A stretch of 64,000 nt of DNA from Flavobacterium sp. GT3R68 (GTDB taxonomy: Bacteria; Bacteroidota; Bacteroidia; Flavobacteriales; Flavobacteriaceae), in the NCBI RefSeq assembly GCF_007109225.1, contig NZ_VJZK01000007.1, positions 79,250 to 143,249 on the forward strand, read 5' to 3'. Positions 9,091 to 17,001 of this stretch are shown here, piece by piece (position 1 is the first letter of the stretch; every line of letters starts with the position of its first letter). A program made the position numbers and the translations under genes. Under the pieces are notes generated by a model. The model had not been told where the DNA came from. It was given only the letters and a program-made list of their open reading frames with translations, and did no database searches.

Positions 9091-11382
9091 ATGAAGGTCT
9101 GTATTGCCGAAAAACCAAGTGTAGCCCGCGAAATCGCATCCGTTTTAGGAGCCAATACCAAACACGATGGGTATTTCGAAGGCAATGGTTATGCCGTAAC
9201 CTACACCTTTGGGCATTTATGTACCTTAAAAGAACCGAACGATTACAAACCCCATTGGAAAAGTTGGAATCTGAACAACCTGCCCATGCTTCCCGAAAAA
9301 TTCGAAACTAAAGTGGTCGAAAATGCAGGAATTCAAAAGCAATTTAGGATTATAAAAAGTCTGTTTGATAAAGCCGATGTGGTCATCAACTGTGGGGATG
9401 CGGGGCAGGAGGGAGAACTCATTCAGCGCTGGGTCATGAATGAAGCCCAGTATAAAGGCGAAGTACAACGCCTATGGATTTCGTCCTTAACCACCGAAGC
9501 GATTAAAGAAGGTTTTGAAAACTTAAAACCATCCGCCAATTACGATAATTTATACTATGCCGGTTTTTCCAGAGCCATTGGCGACTGGTTACTCGGGATG
9601 AATGCCACCCGCTTGTACACGGTAAAACATGGCGGTTACAAACAGGTATTGTCTATCGGCCGGGTGCAAACCCCAACTTTAGCGATGGTGGTGGACCGAT
9701 TCAAGGAAATTGAGAATTTCAAACCGCAACCGTATTGGGAGTTGCAGACCTTATACCGGGAGACACTTTTCAACTATGAGGAAGGACGTTTTCTGAAAAA
9801 GGAAGATGGCGAAATTCTGGCCCATAAAGTCAAGGAAAGTGAATTTGAAATTGTTTCCGTTGATAAAAAGAACGGCAATGAATTTGCGCCCAAGCTGTTT
9901 GATTTGACAGGCTTACAGGTGTATTGCAATACCAAGTTTGGGTTTTCGGCAGATGATACCTTAAAAATTGTCCAAACCCTGTACGAACAAAAAGTAGTCA
10001 GTTACCCGAGAGTCGATACCACTTTTTTACCCAACGATGTCTATCCAAAAGTACCCGGTATTTTGGAAAAGCTGACCAATTATTCTGCGTTGACGCAACC
10101 GCTGTTGGGAAAAAAGATTATAAAATCGGCTAAAGTGTTTAACGATAAAAAAGTAACCGATCACCATGCGATTATTCCAACGGGCGTACAATCCAATTTG
10201 CAGTACAATCAGCAACAAGTATATGATATAATAGTTAAACGTTTTATTGCGGTGTTTTATGACGATTGTCTGGTAGCCAATACCACCGTAATCGGAAAAG
10301 CAGCTGATGTACCCTTCAAAACCACCGGAAAAGAAATCCTGAAAAAAGGATGGCGCGTCGTTTTTGAAGACCCCAATTCCAAAGAAAGAGAAGCCGATAT
10401 ATTACCCAGTTTTGTGGTAGGCGAAAAAGGGCCACACGAACCTTCGTTTTTGGAAAAAGAAACTAAGCCACCCAACCAGTTTACCGAAGCCACTTTATTG
10501 CGGGCCATGGAAACCGCGGGCAAACAGGTAGACGATGAAGATTTACGCGAATTGATGAAAGAAAATGGTATCGGACGTCCATCCACCCGGGCCAATATTA
10601 TTGAAACGTTGTTTAGACGCCAATATATCGTCCGGAACAAAAAACAGGTATTGCCAACGCCAACGGGGATTCAATTGATTGACACCATCCAAAATGAATT
10701 GGTCAAGTCGGCAGAATTGACGGGTTCCTGGGAGAAGCAGTTGAAAGATATTGAAAGAGGAACTTTTACGGCGGGAGCATTTATTGCCAATATGAAACGT
10801 ATGGTCGAAGCGCTGGTGTATGAAGTACGCAGTGAAACCACCCGCGCCAATATTTCGCATGCCGGAAGTATCCAAAAACAAGAAGCGGTCGTGGAGAAAA
10901 AGAAAGCCGCAGGAATTTTGGCGGAAACCTGTCCGAAATGCAAAAAAGCGACACTCGTAAAAGGAAAATCGGCTTATGGCTGTGGTGATTATAAAGCCGG
11001 TTGTAATTTTGTATTGCCCTATACTTTTGCAGAGAAAAAAATATCCGAGAACCAATACCTGCGATTACTTCAAAAAGGGTCGACAGTAAACTTGAAAGAC
11101 TTCAAAACCGATTCCGGCACCGTGGAAGGTTTGCTTCGCTTTGATGAGAATTTCAAACTCGTATTAGAACCTAAGAAAACGGACGCGAAGACAACACCTG
11201 ACGCCTTACTCTGTCCGAAATGTGCGAAAGGAACCGTTCTTAAAGGAAAAACCGCTTATGGTTGCAGCGACTATAAAATGGGATGTGATTTTAAAGTGGG
11301 TTTTGATGTAGTGAGGGCGAAATTAAAGGATCAAAAAGCTACCAAAGAATTAGTGTATACTATTTTGAGAGAAAGTATTTAG
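9091..11382 (+). CDS. topB: DNA topoisomerase III
   Basis: 763 residues, a type IA enzyme that relaxes and decatenates DNA through a 5'-phosphotyrosine link. The Toprim domain starts at once (MKVCIAEKPSVAREIA; Glu7 is the conserved acid) and includes CGDAGQEGELIQRW, the Bacteroidota form of the DxDxE motif. The active-site Tyr305 lies in SYPRVDTTFLP, and ENGIGRPSTRA follows. The C-terminus carries two zinc-ribbon-like repeats (CPKCKKATLVKGKSAYGCGD and CPKCAKGTVLKGKTAYGCSD). A dispersed repeat begins at the stop codon. This form is common in flavobacterial chromosomes and mobile elements, so it need not be mobile here. Confidence 0.92.
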   Translation: MKVCIAEKPSVAREIASVLGANTKHDGYFEGNGYAVTYTFGHLCTLKEPNDYKPHWKSWNLNNLPMLPEKFETKVVENAGIQKQFRIIKSLFDKADVVINCGDAGQEGELIQRWVMNEAQYKGEVQRLWISSLTTEAIKEGFENLKPSANYDNLYYAGFSRAIGDWLLGMNATRLYTVKHGGYKQVLSIGRVQTPTLAMVVDRFKEIENFKPQPYWELQTLYRETLFNYEEGRFLKKEDGEILAHKVKESEFEIVSVDKKNGNEFAPKLFDLTGLQVYCNTKFGFSADDTLKIVQTLYEQKVVSYPRVDTTFLPNDVYPKVPGILEKLTNYSALTQPLLGKKIIKSAKVFNDKKVTDHHAIIPTGVQSNLQYNQQQVYDIIVKRFIAVFYDDCLVANTTVIGKAADVPFKTTGKEILKKGWRVVFEDPNSKEREADILPSFVVGEKGPHEPSFLEKETKPPNQFTEATLLRAMETAGKQVDDEDLRELMKENGIGRPSTRANIIETLFRRQYIVRNKKQVLPTPTGIQLIDTIQNELVKSAELTGSWEKQLKDIERGTFTAGAFIANMKRMVEALVYEVRSETTRANISHAGSIQKQEAVVEKKKAAGILAETCPKCKKATLVKGKSAYGCGDYKAGCNFVLPYTFAEKKISENQYLRLLQKGSTVNLKDFKTDSGTVEGLLRFDENFKLVLEPKKTDAKTTPDALLCPKCAKGTVLKGKTAYGCSDYKMGCDFKVGFDVVRAKLKDQKATKELVYTILRESI

Positions 11383-11558
11383 ATTGCTTCGTCGTTCCTT
11401 CTCGCAATTACGGTGCTTACCTCGAATGTCATTGCGAGCGCAGTGGAACGAAGCGCGGCAATCTCATTAAGTACTTCGTCGTTCTTTCTCGCAATGACGG
11501 TCTCTACCTCGAGAGTCATTGCGAGCGTAGAGCAACGGAGCGCGGCAATCTCATTACT
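11381..11558. repeat. Cluster of dispersed CATTGCGAG-type repeats
   Basis: Begins in the last base of the topB stop codon with tail GATTGCTTCGTCGTTCCTTC, then heads at about 11427 and 11515 (GTCATTGCGAGCGNAG) with a tail between. It ends at the 3' end of the GIY-YIG gene, which reads toward it. Confidence 0.85.
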
Positions 11559-11855
11559 TCAAATGTTCATTATTTCTTCATACAAATCCTTCCAATCGGG
11601 ATTTACAATATTAGTCAAAGCAATTTTCTTTGCTCTCGAGCCTGCTTTCAATTGCTTCTCTCTGGCAATAGCATCTCCAATCATCTGAAAAGCTTCATAG
11701 TAAACCAATTTGCTCAGATTGTAGTGCGAAGAAAAAGAACCTGCATATCTTTTTTCAATGTGTTCACTGATACGTTTAGGGAGGTTTGACGTAACACCTA
11801 CATATAATGTAGTATTGTTTTTATTTGTGATGATGTAAATAAAGCCGGGTTTCAT
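11559..11855 (-). CDS. GIY-YIG nuclease family protein
   Basis: 98 residues, a single compact GIY-YIG domain. FIYIITNKNNTTLYVGVTSNLPKRISEH holds the GIY-YIG-like strands (YII and YVG) and the conserved Arg. LVYYEAFQMIGDAIAREKQLKAGSRAKKIALT holds the conserved Glu and the REKQLK helix. This matches short stand-alone GIY-YIG proteins of the UPF0213 type, whose cellular role is mostly unknown. It is enclosed by CATTGCGAG repeat clusters on both sides, a common setting for such genes. Confidence 0.85.
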   Translation of the reverse strand: MKPGFIYIITNKNNTTLYVGVTSNLPKRISEHIEKRYAGSFSSHYNLSKLVYYEAFQMIGDAIAREKQLKAGSRAKKIALTNIVNPDWKDLYEEIMNI

Positions 11856-11891
11856 AATTCAGATTATGTGTAAATGTAAGAAATTACTTTT

Positions 11892-12122
11892 TTGCTTCGT
11901 CGTTCCTTCTCGCAATTACGGTGCCTACCACGAGTGTCATTGCGAGCGGAGTGGAACGAAGCGCGGCAATCTGAGATTACTTCGTCGTTCCTCCTCGTAA
12001 TGACAGTGCGTGAGATTACTTCGTCGTTCCTCCTCGCAATGACAGTACCTAAGTGTCATTGCGAGCGGAGTGGAACGAAGCGTGGCAATCTCAGGATATT
12101 ACTTCGGCGTCACTCCGTAATG
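11892..12122. repeat. Cluster of dispersed CATTGCGAG-type repeats
   Basis: Tail at 11892, head at about 11935, two consecutive tails at about 11975 and 12012, head at about 12054, then a degenerate tail ending near 12122. The mixture of heads and tails shows growth by partial duplications. The open frame through it is an artefact. Confidence 0.85.
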
Positions 12123-12132
12123 AGGGATGAAC

Positions 12133-12160
12133 ATAAAAAAGAGGTCCGAAGACCTCTTTC
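12133..12160 (-). terminator. Terminator of the gene at 12162-12569
   Basis: On the minus strand: stem AAAGAGGTC / GACCTCTTT closed by a TTCG tetraloop, then a T run. It starts directly after the stop codon. Confidence 0.88.
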
Positions 12161-12161
12161 T

Positions 12162-12569
12162 CTACAATGTACTTTTATGAACCGTAACCCCACTAATAAA
12201 AACATCCGTTTCATCCAGTTCCTTATTGATACGTTCCAGATCCAGTTCCTTTTCAAGAAGCGCTACAGAACCATAACTCTCTTTCCGGTTTTCCAATAAG
12301 AACCGTTTGTACTCCAATCGCGTCTTTCGTTTGATCTCATCCTCTTTGGTCGGGCCGTCCGGTAACACACCGATAACCATTTCTACTGCTGCAATTTCTG
12401 CTACAACACCTTGTAGGATCGCATCGATTTCTACGGAGATGCTGCTGTAGTTTGTGGTAACGCGTTCCACCGATAATTGTTTGAAGGTCAAATCGGATTT
12501 TTCTTTTTCTGCCCATGCTAATAATACATCGCAATCGGCCACTGTGGTAATCTTGTTTAATGAATACAT
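12162..12569 (-). CDS. Hypothetical protein, alpha-helical
   Basis: 135 residues, no signal peptide or membrane segment. It is rich in E, K and L with long amphipathic stretches (LLAWAEKEKSDLTFKQLSVE; EDEIKRKTRLEYKRFLLENR), so it is probably a small helical cytosolic protein. No family was recognised. It lies 144 bases downstream of the HTH gene on the same strand and ends in a strong terminator, so both may share a transcript. Confidence 0.65.
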   Translation of the reverse strand: MYSLNKITTVADCDVLLAWAEKEKSDLTFKQLSVERVTTNYSSISVEIDAILQGVVAEIAAVEMVIGVLPDGPTKEDEIKRKTRLEYKRFLLENRKESYGSVALLEKELDLERINKELDETDVFISGVTVHKSTL

Positions 12570-12713
12570 AATAATTCAATTTAAAAGTTAATATTATTCT
12601 TACGGTTTCCAAAATCGATGCCAAAAAATTCTGACAAATCATCTGTTTTGAAATTTTAACATTTTGTAAGAAAATAACCCTTTTTAAGTTATATTTATGT
12701 GGTTGAAATTCAA

Positions 12714-13235
12714 TTACTTTTCTGGCTGAGAAATTTTGTTGCCAATTTTCAATTTTAACATTTCGACGTTTTCTTTTTTTAGCTGAAGATCCAATAATTG
12801 GGACAAACTGTTTTTTTGCAGGGTATTCGTTGCACAGATTTGGATGCTTTTCAATAGGGAAGTATTGGGATTGGGTTGTGATTCCAAAAAAGAAACCGCT
12901 TCCAATGCCGCGAAACATTCCTGTCTTTTATTTTCAATGGTAGTGATCTTTTTATCTAGGAGTAGTTCATTATGTTTTAGGTTATGGAGTTGCTGTTTCA
13001 CCCATTCCTGCGTTTCCTTTTGTTCGGCTTCTGCAATTTTTTGTCTTTCGGCAGATTTGTGTTTGGGTTTTTGCAATTGCGACAATAGTGTGGCCAGTTG
13101 GTTTTTGGAGGTCAACGGCAAATCCCGTTTTCCGGAAGCATACATCGCCCATTGGCTACGAGTAATGCCCAATAGCATTGCGGTTTCTTCTTGGGATAAA
13201 CCAATGATACTTTTGATTGAAACGTTATTTTTCAT
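12714..13235 (-). CDS. Helix-turn-helix (XRE-like) DNA-binding protein
   Basis: 173 residues from the ATG at 13233-13235; a longer frame from a TTG at 13244 is less likely. SIIGLSQEETAMLLGITRSQWAMYASGKRDLPLTS, near residues 9-43, is an XRE-type helix-turn-helix. The rest is a long charged helix (coiled-coil-like, many Q/K/E), which may mediate dimerisation. The region upstream carries two perfectly spaced TGTCACA inverted repeats and two half-sites, so the protein probably controls its own gene. The next gene downstream encodes an unknown helical protein. The target outside this locus is unknown. Confidence 0.75.
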   Translation of the reverse strand: MKNNVSIKSIIGLSQEETAMLLGITRSQWAMYASGKRDLPLTSKNQLATLLSQLQKPKHKSAERQKIAEAEQKETQEWVKQQLHNLKHNELLLDKKITTIENKRQECFAALEAVSFLESQPNPNTSLLKSIQICATNTLQKNSLSQLLDLQLKKENVEMLKLKIGNKISQPEK

Positions 13236-13355
13236 TTGTGACAAGTTTTACTGTATTTGCAATCGTGTCACAAATATTGTGACATTTATTTTAAAATAAA
13301 AATTTTGTCACAGAAGTTGTGATAAAATTTTAATAATATTTTTTTTGTCACAAGT
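13236..13355 (-). promoter_or_regulatory. Operator-like array of TGTCACA inverted repeats
   Basis: Full sites: TGTCACAAATATTGTGACA (13266-13284) and TGTCACAGAAGTTGTGATA (13306-13324). Both have 8-base arms and a 3-base spacer, with starts exactly 40 bases apart. Half-sites TTGTGACAA (13236-13244) and TTGTCACAAG (13346-13355) flank them. The array covers the whole upstream region of the HTH gene. Confidence 0.7.
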
Positions 13356-13362
13356 TTTAGTT

Positions 13363-13414
13363 GTCATTGCGAGAAGGAACGACGAAGCAATCTCATATCC
13401 CTAAATTTAGGGAT
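13363..13414. repeat. Single CATTGCGAG-type repeat followed by an 18-base palindrome
   Basis: 13363-13394 is one compact unit GTCATTGCGAGAAGGAACG... ending GCAATCTC. 13397-13414 reads ATCCCTAAATTTAGGGAT, a perfect palindrome. From 13415 to the hsdM start at 13626 I see only AT-rich sequence that must hold the hsd promoter; no clear TAnnTTTG match was found. Confidence 0.7.
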
Positions 13415-13625
13415 TGTGTAAGTACTTTATTATTGGTATGTTTGGGAAGTTAAATTATATCCGCCCCAATAAATAAAATTTAATGAAGACTCTCGAGTTA
13501 ATAAAACCTACTATACTGCATCTAACATAGTTAGTTTACAAATTCCTGTCTTTATCTAATCAACTTTGGGATGGGTTACCAACATTTTTAAACATTACAT
13601 CATAACATAATAGTAATAACCTATA

Positions 13626-15188
13626 ATGGCAGCTGAACAAAAACACAAATTAGAACAACAACTCTGGAATATTGCAAACACCTTGAGAGGGAAAATGGAT
13701 GCCGATGACTTTAGAGATTACATATTAGGTTTTATTTTCTACAAGTACCTGAGTACAAAAATGGATTTGTATGCCAATGAAATACTCAAACCAGACGGTT
13801 TGACTTTTCAGGAAATTGAAGGACATCCTGACGAAGCAGCACTGATGGAAGAAATTAAGCAATTGGCTTTAGATAAGTTGGGTTACTTTTTACAACCTTC
13901 CGAATTATTCTCCCAACTGGCAAAACGCGGTAACGGAGGCGGAAAACATAATTTTATCCTAGGTGATTTAGCAGCTGTATTGACGCACATTGAGCAAAGT
14001 ACTATGGGTTCTGAAAGCGAGGAAGATTTTGGCAACCTGTTCTCCGACCTGGATTTAACCAGCCATAAGCTAGGAAAATCAGAAAACGACAAGAACGAAC
14101 TGATTGTAAAAGTACTTGTGCATTTAGATGAAATCGATTTTGATTTAGAAAATACTGACAGTGATGTTTTAGGTGATGCATATGAATACCTAATCGGAAA
14201 ATTTGCCAGTGGCGCCGGAAAAAAGGCCGGAGAATTTTATACTCCACAACAAGTCAGCAGTGTTTTGGCACAATTGGTAACCGTGGGTAAAGACAAGCTC
14301 AAGAGCGTTTATGACCCAACCTGTGGTTCCGGTTCGTTATTGTTGCGTGTGGCGAAAGAAGTAAACGATGTGAGTGCCTTTTACGGACAGGAAATGAATC
14401 CTACGACCTACAATTTATGTCGTATGAACATGATCATGCACGATGTGCATTATAAGCGTTTTGATATTAAGAACGAAGATACTTTGGAACGACCACAGCA
14501 CTATGATATGCGTTTTGAAGCTATTGTGGCGAATCCACCATTTTCTGCTAATTGGAGTGCCAGTCCTTTGCACATGAACGATGAGCGTTTTTCCGCTTAT
14601 GGGAAACTTGCACCAAGCAGCAAAGCCGATTTTGCTTTTGTACAGCACATGGTACATCAATTAGACGATAACGGAACCATGGCCATTGTTTTGCCACACG
14701 GTGTTTTATTTAGAGGAGGAGCCGAAGGACACATACGACAATATTTAATAAAAGATAAAAATTACCTGGATGCCGTAATTGGTTTACCGGCCAATATTTT
14801 TTACGGAACCAGTATTCCTACCTGTGTTTTAGTCTTAAAGAAAAAAAGAAGCCATCCCAAAGATATTTTGTTTATTGATGCCAGCCAATATTTTGAAAAG
14901 GTGAAAACCCAAAATATGTTGCGATCCGAAGACATTGACAAAATTATCAGTACATACGAAAACCGTTTGGTTGAAGAAAAATACAGTCATGTTGCTTTGT
15001 TAAGCGAACTAGCCGATAATGACTACAACCTGAACATACCGCGTTATGTAGATACGTTTGAGGAAGAAGATGCTGTAAATTTAGCGGCTGTAACTACTGA
15101 ATTAAGGGAGTTAGCAGTTGTTAGTAAAACTACTGATGCTGCGATTGCCGAGTTTTGTACCGAATTAGGAATTGAAACCCCATTTTAA
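13626..15188 (+). CDS. hsdM: Type I restriction-modification system, DNA methyltransferase subunit M
   Basis: 520 residues. It transfers a methyl group from SAM to adenine in the site chosen by HsdS. The N-terminal helical HsdM_N domain (LEQQLWNIANTLRGKMDADDFRDYILGFIFYKYLS) is followed by the methylase core. Motif I is DPTCGSGSLLLR near residues 228-239; motif IV is NPPF near residue 303. It is first in the operon hsdM-hsdS-orf-hsdR. Its TAA overlaps the ATG of hsdS (TAATG), which indicates coupled translation. Length and motif order are normal. Confidence 0.95.
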   Translation: MAAEQKHKLEQQLWNIANTLRGKMDADDFRDYILGFIFYKYLSTKMDLYANEILKPDGLTFQEIEGHPDEAALMEEIKQLALDKLGYFLQPSELFSQLAKRGNGGGKHNFILGDLAAVLTHIEQSTMGSESEEDFGNLFSDLDLTSHKLGKSENDKNELIVKVLVHLDEIDFDLENTDSDVLGDAYEYLIGKFASGAGKKAGEFYTPQQVSSVLAQLVTVGKDKLKSVYDPTCGSGSLLLRVAKEVNDVSAFYGQEMNPTTYNLCRMNMIMHDVHYKRFDIKNEDTLERPQHYDMRFEAIVANPPFSANWSASPLHMNDERFSAYGKLAPSSKADFAFVQHMVHQLDDNGTMAIVLPHGVLFRGGAEGHIRQYLIKDKNYLDAVIGLPANIFYGTSIPTCVLVLKKKRSHPKDILFIDASQYFEKVKTQNMLRSEDIDKIISTYENRLVEEKYSHVALLSELADNDYNLNIPRYVDTFEEEDAVNLAAVTTELRELAVVSKTTDAAIAEFCTELGIETPF

Positions 15189-16480
15189 TGAGTATAGCAA
15201 ACTTACAAATAGAAAAGACCCAAGCCGCAGGCGAACGGAGCGCAGCTAAAAAAACGTTGGTTCCTAAATTGCGATTTGAGGAATTTGATGGGGATTGGGA
15301 TGAAAAGAAGTTGGGAGACATTGTGCAAATTTCATCGTCAGCACGAGTTCACAAGGAGGAGTGGACCGAAGAGGGTGTTCCTTTTTTTAGGTCAAGTGAT
15401 GTAGTAGCTGCGTTCAATGGAAAACAAAACATAAAAGCGTATATTTCTTTTGAGTTGTATAATTCTCTTTCAAAAAAGATAGGTAAGGTTAAAATAGATG
15501 ATCTTCTAATTACAGGAGGTGGGTCGATAGGCATTCCATTTTTAATAAAAAAAAATGATCCTCTTTACTTTAAAGATGCTGACCTATTGTGGATTAAAAA
15601 TAATGAAAATATAAGTGGATATTTTTTATACTCTTTCTTTCTAACTCCATTATTTAAAAATCACCTTAAAAGTGTTTCCCACATTGGAACTATAGCTCAT
15701 TATACTGTTATACAAGCAAAGAATACACCTTTTAACACCCCTTCCCTTCCAGAACAACAAAAAATTGCTTCGTTTTTAAGTTCCGTGGATGAAAAAATAC
15801 AGCAACTCACCCGCAAAGCAGCTTTATTACAACAATACAAAAAAGGGGTAATGCAACAACTGTTCTCGGGTACATTGCGGTTTAAAGATGAGAATGGGGA
15901 AGAATATGCTGATTGGGAAGAGAAAAAGTTGGGGGAGGTTGCTAAATTTAGAAGAGGTAGCTTTCCACAACCTTATGGTTTACCGAAATGGTATGATGAT
16001 GAAAATGGGATGCCTTTTATTCAAGTGTATGATGTTGATAATAATATGCTTCTAAAAAAGACAACCAAAAATAAAATAAGTAAGTTAGGTGCAGAACACA
16101 GTGTTTTTGTTAAAGAAGGAACATTGGTAATTACAATACAAGGTTCAATTGGTAGAATTGCAAAGACTCAATATGACGCTTATGTTGATAGAACATTATT
16201 AATCTTTCAATCATATAAATTTCCAACAGATGTAGATTATTTTAAATATGTTGTTTTTTTACTTTTTGAAATCGAAAAGACAAAAGCTCCCGGTGGAACA
16301 ATAAAAACAATTACAAAAGAAGTATTAACTGATTTTATAGTTCCAATTCCTTGTTTAAAAGAACAACAAAAAATCGCCAATTTTTTATCAAGTATTGATT
16401 CAAAAATACATAGTGTAAACCAACAACTTGTCCAAACGAAAAAGTTTAAAAAAGGGTTGTTGCAGAAGATATTTATATGA
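15188..16480 (+). CDS. hsdS: Type I restriction-modification system, specificity subunit S
   Basis: 430 residues. It has two target-recognition domains separated by a conserved helical spacer: LPEQQKIASFLSSVDEKIQQLTRKAALLQQYKKG in the middle and LKEQQKIANFLSSIDSKIHSVNQQL at the end. Each domain opens with a WEEKKLG-type motif. It sets which split DNA sequence is methylated and cut. The start carries an unusual insertion (TQAAGERSAAKKT) before the usual LVPKLRFEEF; its DNA resembles an intergenic repeat near 59.2 kb. The stop overlaps the ATG of the next gene (ATGA). The recognition sequence cannot be predicted. Confidence 0.93.
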   Translation: MSIANLQIEKTQAAGERSAAKKTLVPKLRFEEFDGDWDEKKLGDIVQISSSARVHKEEWTEEGVPFFRSSDVVAAFNGKQNIKAYISFELYNSLSKKIGKVKIDDLLITGGGSIGIPFLIKKNDPLYFKDADLLWIKNNENISGYFLYSFFLTPLFKNHLKSVSHIGTIAHYTVIQAKNTPFNTPSLPEQQKIASFLSSVDEKIQQLTRKAALLQQYKKGVMQQLFSGTLRFKDENGEEYADWEEKKLGEVAKFRRGSFPQPYGLPKWYDDENGMPFIQVYDVDNNMLLKKTTKNKISKLGAEHSVFVKEGTLVITIQGSIGRIAKTQYDAYVDRTLLIFQSYKFPTDVDYFKYVVFLLFEIEKTKAPGGTIKTITKEVLTDFIVPIPCLKEQQKIANFLSSIDSKIHSVNQQLVQTKKFKKGLLQKIFI

Positions 16481-17001
16481 AAGAAAAATTTCTGCATAAT
16501 GAATTTTGGACATTAACATTTGGTGCTGCTTTTCAGCGGGCTTATGTATATAAAAAGAATGTATCTGATAAGAATAAAGAACAATTTAAAACGGTAACAA
16601 GACATTATATTGAAAATGAATTATTAGCTGTCTATTCTTATGAACATGTTAGTGATGAGGTACATATCGATAACATTATTAAATTAAGTAATTTCACTGG
16701 GCAATTTTCAAATATTCTTCAGAATGGAAAATTAAATTTTGGGGTAAGTCAAAAAATGTTGAACCTCTATTTGAAATATTTGTGGTGTTATGGGAAAATT
16801 AGTGAACCTCCACATTTTCCGGTTGATAGAAGAATACAAGAAAATATAGAATTTAGACCTATAGTTTCTTGGACAAGATTTAAGGATGAAGTTGATTATA
16901 TGAATATTATTAATCATGTAAGATTAATAAACAAAGAATATCCAACTATTGCAGAATTCGAATTAATTCATTTTAAACGAAGAGTAAAAACTAAAGAGTA
17001 A
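16477..17001 (+). CDS. Unknown protein encoded between hsdS and hsdR
   Basis: 174 residues, cytosolic, not recognised with certainty. Features: an aromatic-rich start (EFWTLTFGAAFQRAYVYKK), a central GVSQKMLNLYLKYLWCYGKISEPPHFPVDRRI block with conserved-looking aromatic, PPH and DRR residues, and a basic C-terminus. It overlaps hsdS by four bases and ends immediately before the hsdR ATG, so it is part of the operon and probably works with the restriction complex or protects or regulates it. It has none of the usual nuclease or methylase motifs. Confidence 0.75.
   Translation: MKEKFLHNEFWTLTFGAAFQRAYVYKKNVSDKNKEQFKTVTRHYIENELLAVYSYEHVSDEVHIDNIIKLSNFTGQFSNILQNGKLNFGVSQKMLNLYLKYLWCYGKISEPPHFPVDRRIQENIEFRPIVSWTRFKDEVDYMNIINHVRLINKEYPTIAEFELIHFKRRVKTKE

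Noticed and set aside
10257..11055. Long antisense frames inside topB
   Set aside because: They mirror the G+C-rich coding frame of topB and have no family match.
11413..12299. Open frames in the repeat clusters around the GIY-YIG gene
   Set aside because: All contain the same repeat-derived CHCERS/RVSLRAEWNEA peptides; no codon bias or family.
12337..12918. 193-residue minus-strand frame overlapping the HTH and helical-protein genes
   Set aside because: It spans a gap and two real genes in another frame, with no motif.
5545..13394. CRISPR array
   Set aside because: The repeats lack constant spacing and unique spacers; they are dispersed palindromic elements.
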